A DNA stretch of 64,000 nucleotides from positions 372,001-436,000 of the forward strand of contig CAZIPC010000001.1 in NCBI GenBank assembly GCA_964541155.1, in the 5' to 3' direction. Shown here one piece after another: positions 1-9,700 of this stretch; position 1 is the stretch's first letter; every line of letters starts with the position of its first letter. A program made the position numbers and the translations under genes. Under the pieces are notes generated by a model that did not search any database, was not told the DNA's origin, and saw nothing but the letters and a program-made list of their open reading frames with translations. Origin of the DNA: UBA4416 sp964541155 (GTDB lineage Bacteria > Bacteroidota > Bacteroidia > B-17B0 > Aurantibacillaceae).

Positions 1-1
1 G

Positions 2-814
2 TTATTTATTACAAGAGGCCCAATTGTACAAGTAAAAGATAAATTAGGGAAGGTATACGTAATGGATGATAAAAATGCAGATGTATCATGGGAGGGTCCT
101 TTGGCTTTACTAATAAATCATGGAAGTGCGTCCGCATCTGAAATTTTAGCTGCAGCCATACAAGATTATAAACGAGGTGTCATTATTGGAACACAAAGTT
201 TTGGAAAAGGAACCGTACAGTCATTTTATAATTTAGACCAATATTTAATGCCTCAATTTGATACAATAAAACCTTTAGGTGAAGTTAAAATCACTAATCA
301 AAAATTTTATAGAATTAACGGTGGAGCCACACAATTAAAAGGAGTTATACCTGATATTGTTTTACCAGACCCATATGCCTTTATTGAAGTTGGCGAAAAA
401 GAATTAGATTATCCTATGCCTTGGGATGAGATAATGAAAGCAACCTATAACGAACATACAACTATTAATTATTCGAAAATAAAAAAAGCAAGTTCAGAAA
501 GAATAAAAAACAGTAATGCCTTTAAATTAATAGAAACAGAATCAAAAGAATTAAAAGCAAAAAAAGATGATACAAAATATAATTTACAACTTACTAAATA
601 CAGAGCTGAACAAAAATTAGTAAGAGAACAATTTAAAAAATATGATGAACTTAAAACAAATATTAAAGGATTTGAAGTTGATTTACCAAACTTCGATAAA
701 GAAGTATTAAAAAATGATACAACTAAATTAAATAGAGAAATAAAATGGACAAAAAATATCCAAAAAGATAATTATATTTTTGAAGCAAGCAATATTATTA
801 ATGACCTAAATTAA
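2..814 (+). CDS. C-terminal processing peptidase, S41 family (Prc/Tsp-like), 5' truncated by window edge
   Basis: This is the C-terminal part of a periplasmic tail-specific serine protease. The reading frame is open to the window edge, with about 20 codons before the first ATG at 62, so the true start lies outside. The catalytic serine sits in GSASASEI and the catalytic lysine in SFGKGTVQ, the Ser-Lys dyad of family S41. After the protease core comes a long charged, helical tail, as in Prc-type enzymes (DUF3340-like) rather than short CtpA forms. The family degrades or trims proteins by recognising their C-termini. The PDZ and N-terminal parts cannot be seen. It is followed after 37 bases by the MBL/rhodanese gene on the same strand. 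Confidence 0.9.
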   Translation, partial: LFITRGPIVQVKDKLGKVYVMDDKNADVSWEGPLALLINHGSASASEILAAAIQDYKRGVIIGTQSFGKGTVQSFYNLDQYLMPQFDTIKPLGEVKITNQKFYRINGGATQLKGVIPDIVLPDPYAFIEVGEKELDYPMPWDEIMKATYNEHTTINYSKIKKASSERIKNSNAFKLIETESKELKAKKDDTKYNLQLTKYRAEQKLVREQFKKYDELKTNIKGFEVDLPNFDKEVLKNDTTKLNREIKWTKNIQKDNYIFEASNIINDLN

Positions 815-851
815 TCTATCTTTTAAACCAATACTATTAATTATTTATCAC

Positions 852-2252
852 ATGTTAGTAGAACAATTATACACCAGTTGTTTAGCTCAAGGAGCTTACT
901 ATATAGAATCTGAAGGCGAAGCGGCAATTATTGATCCATTAAGAGATTATTTTCCTTACATTGAACTAGCTTCAAAAAATAATTCGAAAATAAAATATAT
1001 ATTCGAAACACATTTTCACGCAGATTTTGTATCAGGTCATTTAGATTTAGCCAATCAAACAGGTGCTGAAATTATTTTTGGCCCAAATGCAAATACATCA
1101 TTTATAAGCACTATCGCTAAAGATAATCAAGAATTTAAAGTTGGAAAATTAACCATAAGAGTTATTCATACTCCAGGACATACGCTTGAATCAAGTTGTT
1201 TTTTACTTTTAGATGAAACAAAAAAACCACGTTGTATTTTTTCTGGAGACACTTTATTTATTGGTGATGTGGGAAGACCTGATTTAGCTATCAAATCTGA
1301 TTTAACTCAAGAAGATTTAGCAGGAATGCTTTTCGATTCTCTTCATCAAAAACTAATGCCTTTACCCGACGATATTATTATTTATCCTGCACATGGGGCT
1401 GGTTCTGCATGTGGAAAAAATATGAGTAAAGAAACATTTGACACATTAGGTAATCAAAAAAAAACAAATTATGCCCTTGCTAATATTTCTAAATCAGAAT
1501 TTATAAAAGAAGTAACCTCTGGAATTTTACCTCCACCACAATATTTTGCAAAAAACGCACAATTAAATAAAACTGGATATGCTAATTACGAATCTGTCAC
1601 ATTAAAAGGATCTAAAGCTTTAACTATTGATGAAGCTATACTTTTATTGAAAGAAAATGACACAATTATTTTAGATGTTAGAAAGCCACAAGATTTTGCT
1701 AATGAACATATTCCTAATTCAGTTTTTATTGGTATAGATGGTCAATTTGCACCATGGGTAGGAGCATTAATTGAAAACTTAAATCAACAAATCATATTAG
1801 TTACTCCAGAAGGAAGAGAAGAAGAAACTGTAAAACGTTTAAGTAGAGTTGGATATGATAATTGTGTTGGATACATAAAAGATGGAGTAAAAGCATGGAA
1901 AGAAAAAGGTAATGAAACATCTTCTATTTTATCTATTTCTGCTGATGAATTTTCTAACAAACTTAAACATATTTCTATAGATGTATTAGATGTCAGAAAA
2001 CCAGGTGAATATGAATCGAGTCATTTATGCAGTGTAAATTCATACCCTCTTGATTTTATTAATGATTGGCACGATTCTTTATCTATAGATAAAGAATATC
2101 ATATTCACTGCGCGGGAGGTTACAGAAGTATGATTGCTGCTTCATTATTAAAAAGAAAAGGCTATCATAAGCTTATTGATATAGCAGGCGGATTTTCAGC
2201 AATACAAAAAACAGATGCGAAAACAGTAAGCGTGGCTTGCTCAAAAAATTAA
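852..2252 (+). CDS. MBL-fold persulfide dioxygenase-like protein fused to two rhodanese domains
   Basis: A 466-residue fusion. Residues 1-240 are a metallo-beta-lactamase fold of the ETHE1-like type, with THFHADFVSGH (H54, H56, D58, H63) and GDTLFIGDVGRPDLA, typical of glutathione-persulfide dioxygenases. Two rhodanese domains follow. The first (about 255-355) has no cysteine in its active loop, which reads TPEGREEE, so it is probably non-catalytic. The second (about 360-460) has an intact loop, HCAGGYRS, with Cys420. The family oxidises persulfide sulfur to sulfite and moves sulfane sulfur between carriers, in the cytoplasm. No signal peptide is seen. Substrate and direction of transfer are inferred from the family. 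Confidence 0.9.
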   Translation: MLVEQLYTSCLAQGAYYIESEGEAAIIDPLRDYFPYIELASKNNSKIKYIFETHFHADFVSGHLDLANQTGAEIIFGPNANTSFISTIAKDNQEFKVGKLTIRVIHTPGHTLESSCFLLLDETKKPRCIFSGDTLFIGDVGRPDLAIKSDLTQEDLAGMLFDSLHQKLMPLPDDIIIYPAHGAGSACGKNMSKETFDTLGNQKKTNYALANISKSEFIKEVTSGILPPPQYFAKNAQLNKTGYANYESVTLKGSKALTIDEAILLLKENDTIILDVRKPQDFANEHIPNSVFIGIDGQFAPWVGALIENLNQQIILVTPEGREEETVKRLSRVGYDNCVGYIKDGVKAWKEKGNETSSILSISADEFSNKLKHISIDVLDVRKPGEYESSHLCSVNSYPLDFINDWHDSLSIDKEYHIHCAGGYRSMIAASLLKRKGYHKLIDIAGGFSAIQKTDAKTVSVACSKN

Positions 2253-2273
2253 TTATACTACTTATATTTTATT

Positions 2274-2642
2274 ATGCTAAAAAACACCAAATTATATTCA
2301 ATTTTCAACAATAAATGTCCTAAATGCCATTTGGGTGATTTTTTTATTTCTAAAAATTCTTACAACAAGGATTTTATTAAAATGCATGATAAATGTTCTA
2401 ACTGCAATGAATTGTTTAATAAAGAAGTTGGTTTTTATTACGGCGCTATGTATGTAAGCTATGGAGTAAATATTATAATAGGAATTGTTTTATTTATAAT
2501 AATGGTTTTACTATTTAATACTGCTTTATTAACTTATCTATTTACCTATTTGGGTTTAGTAGTCCTTCTATTTCCTTGGGTAATGCGTATTTCAAGGCTT
2601 ATATATATCAATATTTTTGTAAAATTTGATCCTATTAAATAA
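2274..2642 (+). CDS. DUF983 family membrane protein with two CxxC pairs
   Basis: A 122-residue protein of the DUF983 family, common in Bacteroidota and of unknown function. Two CxxC pairs (C15/C18 and C41/C44) near the N-terminus look like a zinc ribbon. Two hydrophobic segments follow, at about 60-83 and 87-107. It lies 21 bases after the MBL/rhodanese gene and ends just before a strong hairpin terminator, so the two are probably co-transcribed. Metal binding is inferred from the cysteine spacing only. Confidence 0.85.
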   Translation: MLKNTKLYSIFNNKCPKCHLGDFFISKNSYNKDFIKMHDKCSNCNELFNKEVGFYYGAMYVSYGVNIIIGIVLFIIMVLLFNTALLTYLFTYLGLVVLLFPWVMRISRLIYINIFVKFDPIK

Positions 2643-2655
2643 TAAAATAATTATA

Positions 2656-2692
2656 AAAAAATCCCCTACTATATCTAGCAGGGGATTTTTTT
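2656..2692. terminator. Bidirectional hairpin terminator between DUF983 gene and cspA
   Basis: A stem ATCCCCT/AGGGGAT flanked by an A-run on the left and a T-run on the right lies between convergent genes, so it can stop transcription on both strands. Confidence 0.85.
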
Positions 2693-2709
2693 AATTTAAA
2701 CACTATCAA

Positions 2710-2898
2710 TTAAGCTAACTTAACATTAACTGCATTTAATCCTTTTTTGCCTTCTTGTACATCAAATACAACATTGTCATTTTCGCGAATTTCTTCTTGT
2801 AAACCAGTTGCATGAACAAAAATTTCTGTTCCGTTATCCTCTTTAATAAACCCGAAACCTTTTGTTTCATTGTAAAATTTTACTACTCCGTTTTTCAT
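2710..2898 (-). CDS. cspA: Cold-shock protein, CspA family
   Basis: A 62-residue single cold-shock domain, slightly short for the family. RNP1 (KGFGFIKED) and RNP2 (IFVHAT) are intact. These proteins bind single-stranded RNA and DNA and melt mRNA structure in the cytoplasm. The gene lies 74 bases downstream of an RhlE-like helicase on the same strand, a partnership that suggests RNA remodelling in the cold. A very A-rich segment precedes the ATG, the usual Bacteroidota translation-start context. Confidence 0.95.
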   Translation of the reverse strand: MKNGVVKFYNETKGFGFIKEDNGTEIFVHATGLQEEIRENDNVVFDVQEGKKGLNAVNVKLA

Positions 2899-2929
2899 TT
2901 GTTTGTTTTTTTTTGTTGTTTTATATTTA

Positions 2930-2959
2930 AAAAATTAAAGCCTTATCACTTCTTGATAA
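2930..2959 (-). terminator. Weak hairpin between helicase gene and cspA
   Basis: On the minus strand, just past the helicase stop, TTATCA and TGATAA form a 6-bp stem with a 5-nt loop, followed within a few bases by a T-run. It is AT-rich and so weak. It may be a leaky terminator or processing site that lets cspA be expressed separately. Confidence 0.4.
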
Positions 2960-2972
2960 TAACCCTAATACC

Positions 2973-4103
2973 TTATGAATATGGATGTTTTTTAATAACA
3001 TCAATATCTTTTTTAATTAATTTTTGTATTCCTTTAAAATAAGGTAATTCTTCGTGACTACACAATGAAATAGCTTCTCCACTCTCTCCTGCTCTTCCTG
3101 TTCGGCCTATTCTATGAACATATGCTTCGGCTTGCTCAGGAATTTCATAGTTAATGACATGTGTTAATTTATCCACGTCAATTCCTCTCGATGCAATATC
3201 TGTTGCAACTAAAACATTAATTGTTCTGTCTTTAAACCCTTTTAATGCTTTTTCTCTATTATTTTGAGATTTATTTCCATGTATAGCTTCTGCTTTAATA
3301 TTAAAACTATTCAACACCTTGGCTACTTTATCTGCACCATGTTTTGTTCTAGTAAAAATTAAAACATGATTTATTTTTTTTTCTTGTAAAATAAATTTTA
3401 ATAGAGCTGGCTTTTTTGTTTTTTGTACAAAATATACTGTTTGTTTTATTAATGTTGCTGTTGAAGATACAGGATTAACAGCTACGCTAACAGGGTTGTT
3501 TAAAATAGTATTAGCTAATTTCATAATATTTGGTGCAGCTGTTGCCGAAAAAAACATAGTCTGTCTTTTAACAGGTAACTTTGCTATCACCTTTTTCATA
3601 TCATTAATAAAGCCCATATCTAACATTCTATCGGCTTCATCTAACACAAAATACTGAACCGAACCTAATTTAATAATACCTTGATGCATCAAATCTAATA
3701 ACCTTCCTGGAGTTGCTATTAAAATATCTATTCCTGTTTTTATGGCTACTACTTGATGAAATTGAGAAACTCCACCAAATATAACTGCATGCTTAAATCC
3801 TAAATTTTCTCCGTATTCTTTAAAATTATCACTTATTTGAGTTGCTAATTCTCGGGTTGGTGCCAATATCAATGCTTTTATCTCTCTTCGCTGATTCGGT
3901 TGTTTATTTGCATCAAGTAACTGTAATATTGGTAATGCAAAAGCAGCAGTTTTTCCTGTACCCGTTTGAGCACAACCAAAAATATCTTTCCCGAGTAAAA
4001 TATGAGGTATACTTTGTTTTTGGATAGGAGAAGGTTCTTTGTATCCCTTTTTATCAAGCGCAGTGAGAAGCGGTTTGATTAATTTTAATTCTGCAAATGT
4101 CAT
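2973..4103 (-). CDS. DEAD-box RNA helicase, RhlE-like
   Basis: A 376-residue ATP-dependent RNA helicase. Motifs in order are the Q motif (PSPIQKQSI, about 24-32), Walker A (AQTGTGKT, 45-52), PTRELA, TPGR, DEAD (155-158), SAT, RGID and HRIGRTGRAG. It lacks the long basic tail of many RhlE proteins and stops soon after motif VI. It acts on structured RNA in ribosome assembly or mRNA turnover. The cspA gene follows it. A leader of about 100 bases with a hairpin precedes it, as is common for cold-induced helicase mRNAs; cold control is inferred. Confidence 0.93.
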   Translation of the reverse strand: MTFAELKLIKPLLTALDKKGYKEPSPIQKQSIPHILLGKDIFGCAQTGTGKTAAFALPILQLLDANKQPNQRREIKALILAPTRELATQISDNFKEYGENLGFKHAVIFGGVSQFHQVVAIKTGIDILIATPGRLLDLMHQGIIKLGSVQYFVLDEADRMLDMGFINDMKKVIAKLPVKRQTMFFSATAAPNIMKLANTILNNPVSVAVNPVSSTATLIKQTVYFVQKTKKPALLKFILQEKKINHVLIFTRTKHGADKVAKVLNSFNIKAEAIHGNKSQNNREKALKGFKDRTINVLVATDIASRGIDVDKLTHVINYEIPEQAEAYVHRIGRTGRAGESGEAISLCSHEELPYFKGIQKLIKKDIDVIKKHPYS

Positions 4104-4215
4104 TAATTGTTTTTGTTATAAAATACTTTGTTAAGAAAAATGTAAAGTATCTGTTTTGCAATTGGCATTTACAAGTTGATGAACTACAGTCTTCATAAAG
4201 AAGTTTACAAATATA
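4104..4215 (-). promoter_or_regulatory. Probable long 5' leader and -7 element of the RhlE-like helicase
   Basis: A TATATTTG match to the Bacteroidota -7 element (TAnnTTTG) lies at 4208-4215 on the minus strand. No correctly spaced TTG -33 element is seen. The implied leader of about 100 nt holds a 7-bp stem, ATACTTT/AAAGTAT (4123-4129 with 4144-4150). Confidence 0.35.
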
Positions 4216-4284
4216 AACACTTTATTAACAATATCCTAATTTAAATAACAATGTAAAAAATAAGGATTACAAAAATTAATTTAG

Positions 4285-5598
4285 TTATGATGAAATTTCT
4301 TTTTTTATTTTTTTATTTTTTATTTTTTCATCTTTTACCAACGCTAGTGTTTTAAATATTTTATCCGCTTTTATAGCAACATAAGCCGATTTATCTAAAA
4401 CCTCTATCCTTCCCAATTCATCTTTATGCAAATTACCTTTCTGTAAAAACATTCCAACTATATCCATTTTATTAATCTTATCCTTTTTTCCTGCTCCAAT
4501 ATACATAGTTTTCCACTCAGGGGGTTTTGGCAACATTAACGTATCTGGCAAGTTTTCTTCTTCTGGTAAAACATCTAAAAATTCAGGTAAATCATCATTA
4601 ATATCTAATAAAAAATAAGCGGTGCCATTTGAATTCATCCTTGCCGTTCTTCCATTACGATGAATCATTGAATCCACTGTAGAAGGTAACTGATAATGTA
4701 TAATTACATCTATTTCTGGAATATCTAAACCTCTCGCCGCTAAATCAGTGGTTATTAACAAATTAATACTTCCATTTCTTAATTTTATTACTGTTTTTTC
4801 TCTGTCTATTTGTTCTAAACCACCATGATAAAAACCATGATCTATATTATATAAAGATAGTTGCTCCGAAATTCGATTAACAGCGTCTCTGTGATTACAA
4901 AACACAATAGTTGAATTAGCTTGATTTTTTCCTAATAAAAGCATCAAAGCTTCTAATTTATCATCTCCCTTAACCCTTACTGATTTTATATCTAATGATG
5001 ATTTTAAATCTTTATGATTTATTGAATAATTAAGTTCAACCCTATTATTTAATTTTAAAAACAATGGTATTTCAGATAATTTAGTAGCTGATGTTAACAC
5101 TCTTTTTGTAATAAACATGCATTGCCCTACTATGAATTCCATCTCATCTTTAAAGCCAAATTCTAAAGATTTATCAAACTCATCTAAAATCAAAGTATGA
5201 ATATTTTTTACATCAAACATTTTACGTCTTAAATGGTGTGCTATTCGTCCAGGAGTTCCTACTAATACTGAAGGTGGATGTTGAAAATTATTTTCTTCTA
5301 TTTTAACCGAATGGCCTCCATAGCAACAATTAATTTTAAAATTTGTGCTCATCTGTTTAAACACTTGCTCAATTTGAATTGCCAATTCTCGAGACGGAAC
5401 TATAATTAAAACTTGAACTCCTTCTATAGATGTATCTAACAAATTAAAAACAGGCAATAAAAAAGCTAGTGTTTTTCCTGAACCTGTTGGTGATATTAAT
5501 ACTATATCATTTGGTTTTATCATCGTTTCTATCATTATCTCCTGCATCTGATTTAATTTAGTAATATTAAAATGAGAAAGAATAGATGAATAATTCAT
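4285..5598 (-). CDS. DEAD/DEAH-box RNA helicase with DbpA-type RNA-binding tail
   Basis: An RNA helicase of about 437 residues. An upstream in-frame start at 5634 exists, but the ATG at 5598 (MNYSSILSHF) matches where these proteins begin, so I chose it. Walker A is SPTGSGKT (about 36-43), motif Ia is VPSREL, motif II is DEFD instead of DEAD, and motif VI is HRNGRTAR. The C-terminal 90 residues, starting near PPEWKTMYIGAG, resemble the DbpA RNA-binding domain that ties such helicases to 23S rRNA. The extreme C-terminus is a lysine-rich tail. A role in ribosome assembly is inferred. It faces away from the LOG-family gene. Confidence 0.9.
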   Translation of the reverse strand: MNYSSILSHFNITKLNQMQEIMIETMIKPNDIVLISPTGSGKTLAFLLPVFNLLDTSIEGVQVLIIVPSRELAIQIEQVFKQMSTNFKINCCYGGHSVKIEENNFQHPPSVLVGTPGRIAHHLRRKMFDVKNIHTLILDEFDKSLEFGFKDEMEFIVGQCMFITKRVLTSATKLSEIPLFLKLNNRVELNYSINHKDLKSSLDIKSVRVKGDDKLEALMLLLGKNQANSTIVFCNHRDAVNRISEQLSLYNIDHGFYHGGLEQIDREKTVIKLRNGSINLLITTDLAARGLDIPEIDVIIHYQLPSTVDSMIHRNGRTARMNSNGTAYFLLDINDDLPEFLDVLPEEENLPDTLMLPKPPEWKTMYIGAGKKDKINKMDIVGMFLQKGNLHKDELGRIEVLDKSAYVAIKADKIFKTLALVKDEKIKNKKIKKEISS

Positions 5599-5730
5599 AA
5601 CGATTATATATATATTAAATTGTAAATATAGCACATTAATAAAAATTATTATTTTTTATAATTTATGCAATTAACATATCATATTGGTATTTATTTTTAA
5701 ATGTATATTTGGCCTTATATACGATTTTTT

Positions 5731-6450
5731 ATGGAAAAAAAATTTTTAGATGGGCCTCAATCAAGATGGGATGAATTAAAATATACTTTAAATGTATTTA
5801 AAGAATTTATTATTGGATTCAGAAAATTACATTTTATTGGTCCTTGTGTTACCATTTTTGGTTCTGCCAGATTTAATGAAGAGCATCATTATTACAAACT
5901 GTGTAGAGCTGTTTCTTCCGAAATATCTAAACTTGGTTTTGCTATTATGACTGGAGGAGGTCCAGGTATTATGGAAGCCGCTAATAGAGGGGCAAAAGAT
6001 GTTGGAGGACTATCCATTGGCTGTAATATTGTTTTACCAAACGAACAAAAGCATAATAACTACCTTGATAGCTTTGTAACCTTCAATTTATTTTTTGTAA
6101 GAAAAGAATTGTTACGAAAATACTCTTTTGCATTTATTGTTATGCCTGGTGGTTTTGGAACTTTAGATGAATTTTTTGAAGCTCTTACTTTAGTTCAAAC
6201 TCACAAATCAGAAAAATTTCCAATTGTTATTATGGGAGTTGATTATCATAAAGAATTATTAAATCATATTAAACGAATGGTTCAAGAACAAACTATTAAC
6301 GAAAATGATTTACAACTCATCTTATTTACCGATTCAATTGAAGAAGCCGTTAATCATATTAAAAAAAACTCTATTGATGCTTTTAATTTAAAATTAAAAA
6401 AACCTAAACGTACAATGTGGATTTTAGGAGAAAAAAATCTAACGAATTAA
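5731..6450 (+). CDS. LOG-family (TIGR00730) Rossmann-fold nucleotide-binding protein
   Basis: A protein of 239 residues counted from the ATG at 5731 (MEKKFLDGPQ). An ATG at 5701 is possible but adds residues that do not fit the family. The lysine-decarboxylase-like/LOG signatures are present: FGSAR (about 43-47), GGGPGIMEAANRGA (75-88) and PGGFGTLDEFFE (139-150). Characterised members cleave nucleoside 5'-monophosphates to the base and ribose 5-phosphate. The substrate here is not visible from sequence. The gene stands alone, with its own terminator. Confidence 0.88.
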   Translation: MEKKFLDGPQSRWDELKYTLNVFKEFIIGFRKLHFIGPCVTIFGSARFNEEHHYYKLCRAVSSEISKLGFAIMTGGGPGIMEAANRGAKDVGGLSIGCNIVLPNEQKHNNYLDSFVTFNLFFVRKELLRKYSFAFIVMPGGFGTLDEFFEALTLVQTHKSEKFPIVIMGVDYHKELLNHIKRMVQEQTINENDLQLILFTDSIEEAVNHIKKNSIDAFNLKLKKPKRTMWILGEKNLTN

Positions 6451-6478
6451 ATATTAAAAAAATTGTAACTATTATTTT

Positions 6479-6512
6479 AAAACGTCATTGAAAAAATCAT
6501 TGACGTTTTTTT
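6479..6512 (+). terminator. Hairpin terminator after LOG-family gene
   Basis: A stem AACGTCA/TGACGTT (6481-6487 with 6501-6507), extended inward by a few pairs and followed by a run of T. Confidence 0.8.
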
Positions 6513-6585
6513 ATTTAAAAAATTTACATTGATTTAGTAAAATTTTTAGTTATTCTCAAAAACATTTCAAAAACATGTTTATGTA

Positions 6586-6627
6586 TACTCAACTATTAAT
6601 TACAAATACTCGATTATTAAATAGTTG
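6586..6627 (+). promoter_or_regulatory. Imperfect tandem and inverted repeat upstream of the adhesin gene
   Basis: TACTCAACTATTAA (from 6586) and TACTCGATTATTAA (from 6607) are near-identical direct repeats 21 bases apart, two helical turns. The same stretch carries an 8-bp inverted pair, CAACTATT/AATAGTTG (6590-6597 with 6620-6627). It lies about 90 bases before the adhesin start and could be a regulator site. A LytTR-type response regulator, a class that usually binds paired direct repeats, is encoded nearby at 19537-20238. The link is inference. Confidence 0.35.
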
Positions 6628-6712
6628 TATGTAGTTGTTTTAATAATACGAAATTTGGTCTCGTTTTATTTATTTGAAATATTACCCAACTATCGCAAAA
6701 CGCAGTTAAACT

Positions 6713-9700
6713 ATGAAATACAAATTATTATTTTTACAATTATTAATTTTCTCCAACATTATTTTCTCTCAAACAGGAACCGTTGGAAACCCATTCACCT
6801 CACTCTATCAATCCAGAAATGTTACTACAGCCGGAACCTACTATTTTAATTTAGGCGGTACTACCTTTAATACCTATGTGGATGCTAATGGCTGGATTTT
6901 AGTGGCTATCGATTTTGGTAGTTCAGCATCAGCAAATTTGCCACAAGTTACAAGCCTAACAAATAGCACAAGAGGTATATTAACACCTACTGTTTTAAGT
7001 AGTTTAAGTACTATAAATAAAATTAAAGTTACCACTAGCGATGGTAGCATAAATGCAATTTCTTCTAAACAAGTTTTATTAAACAGATTAAAAAACAATC
7101 AAACATTAAATATTGGAATTAATGATAATAGCTTATTAGGTGCTGGAACCTGGTCTGGCACAGGAACAATTTATTTAAATGGAATAGGAACCTGCAACAC
7201 GTTAGCTGGAGGCACATTAAACGCTAATATAATTCATCCATGTGGTAATCCAAATATGACACATTGGATTCCTTCAATTGGAGTTCATAATCCTATTTTA
7301 TCTGGTACTGAAGCAACAGCAAGCGTTTCTTTTAACTTGTGGGTGCAAGCTCCAAAATCTCCAGCCGATTCTCCTAACAACATTGCCTTATGGTTAAAAG
7401 GCGATGTAGGACTTTTTCCAGCAACAGGCAATGTTACGAGTTGGGCCGATCAGATTGGAACAAATACATTTTCTATAACAGGCACTCCTACCGTAAACGC
7501 AACCGGAATTAATTTTAATCCAAGTGTGTTTTTTAATGGTTCATCTTATCTTACTGGAAATACATCTATTACCAATGCTACTGAAGCTTTTGCTGTGGCT
7601 AAAATTCAAAATCCCACCGGAACCAATCTTTCTGGAGCTGTTATTGGTAGAGTTAGTGATATTGGTACCAATTACTTTTTCCATACAGAGAGTGGGAAAC
7701 TATTTGTGAGTAGCGGTGCTTTATCTGCAGGCGTTAATTCAAGTAACTCTATTAATTATTCTGTATTTAATTCAGATTTAAGTGAGAGTCCAGGTTCCAA
7801 TCAAAATATTTATTTAAATGGATTAACTTACACTAATACAACATCAGGTAATGATCCAGTACCTTTTACCGGAACCCTAACAATTGGATCGAGATTTACA
7901 GAAGGATTATTATCAGGATCTGAGATTGCTGAAGTAATATTATATACGGGTTCTAAAGCTTCTGATAGACAAAAAATTATATCTTATTTAGCGGTTAAAT
8001 ATGGTATTACATTAAATCAATCAACTCCTCAAAATTACTTAGCATCTGATGGTACTATTTTTTGGAATGGAACAACTAATGCTACCTATAGCAACAACAT
8101 TGCTGGTATTGCCCGCGATGATAACTCTGATTTATATCAAAAACAATCTATTAGTATTAATTCTGGTGGGCAAATTATTATGTCTGTTGGAACTGCAACT
8201 ACCAGTAATTTAACAAACACAACAACAATTGCAGCTGATAAACAGTTTTTAGCATGGGGAGATAATGGATTAAGTGGATCTATTAGTTATACTGATATTG
8301 TAAATGGTATTTTTTCTCGTTCTAATAGAATTTGGAAAGGTGTAAATACAGGAAGTTTTAATCAAGATGTACAAGTATTAATTCCAACATCAGAATTTAG
8401 AGGATCTCAAAATCCAAAATTAATTTATAATACCACTAGTACATTTACTACTGGAAACACATATAAAACAGCTGCCTCTACAACTACCATCAATTCTACA
8501 ACATACTATGTATATACATTATCGGCAGCCGAAATTAGCAGTGATTTTTATTTAGCGTTAGCAAATATAAATGCACCTGGAGGTGTTTCAACTGGTTTAG
8601 CAGTTTGGATGCGTCCTGATTTAACAGGTACAAATCAAGCTACAAGTGTTACTACAGATAATACTCAAATTACAACATGGATAAATCAAGCAGGAGGATC
8701 AAATGGTATTGGTGTAGGTGGAGCTTCTCCTCTGTATAGAAATACTACCGGTTTTTTAACCAACTTTAATCCAGTAATGGTATATGGCGGCGCGCAATAC
8801 CATAAATTTACTGGCGATTTAGGTTTAACTGGTTCTGCGGGTTTGGTATTTTCAACCATCAACTCTATGGGATGGATGAGTTTTAGAACATTATTTGGAC
8901 CTGAAAGTGCAACTAATAATGCCATGGAACTATCCTTTAATGCTTCTAGTCAAGCACGTTTTCGTCAATACGGGGTTAGTAATCTTGCATTTTCAAACAC
9001 CACCATTCCTATTTTAACAACGCAGCTAATTTCTGCCGGACGTTTGCCATCTTCATCATCAGCATTTATTAATAAAAATGGTGCTGCATTACCACTAAAT
9101 GGGGGTACATATACCACTACCATTTGGGCATCACCAACAGCTTATGATTTAGGCTTTGCTAGTGCACAAACATTTTATGCTGGTAATGTGGGTGATTTTA
9201 TGGTATACAATCAAGAATTAACCCAAACTGAAATTAAACGAGTTGAAAGTTACAATGCCTTAAAATATGGTGTAACTCTTGATCAAACATCTCCCAACAA
9301 TTACCTAGCATCTGATGCAAGTGTGATTTGGAATGCTACAAGTAATTCAACATACAGTAGTAATATTGCAGGAATTGGAAGAGATGATTATTCGGCTCTA
9401 AATCAAAAACAATCTCAAAGCATAAATAGTGGCAACCAAATTATTATGTCGGTTGGTACAGCAAATAATACTAATTTATTAAATTCTACATCTATTACTT
9501 CTGACAAACAATTTTTAGTATGGGGCGATAATAATTTATCTGGAGCTACGCCTTTCTCAGATGCAGCTGAACCAACTTTATTATTTAGATATAATCGTGT
9601 GTGGTATGCTCAAAACACAGGTGGGCTTAATCAAACTATTCAACTATTAGTTCCAATAGGTTTAACAACTGGTACGGTTATTCCTAAAGTTATTTACAAT

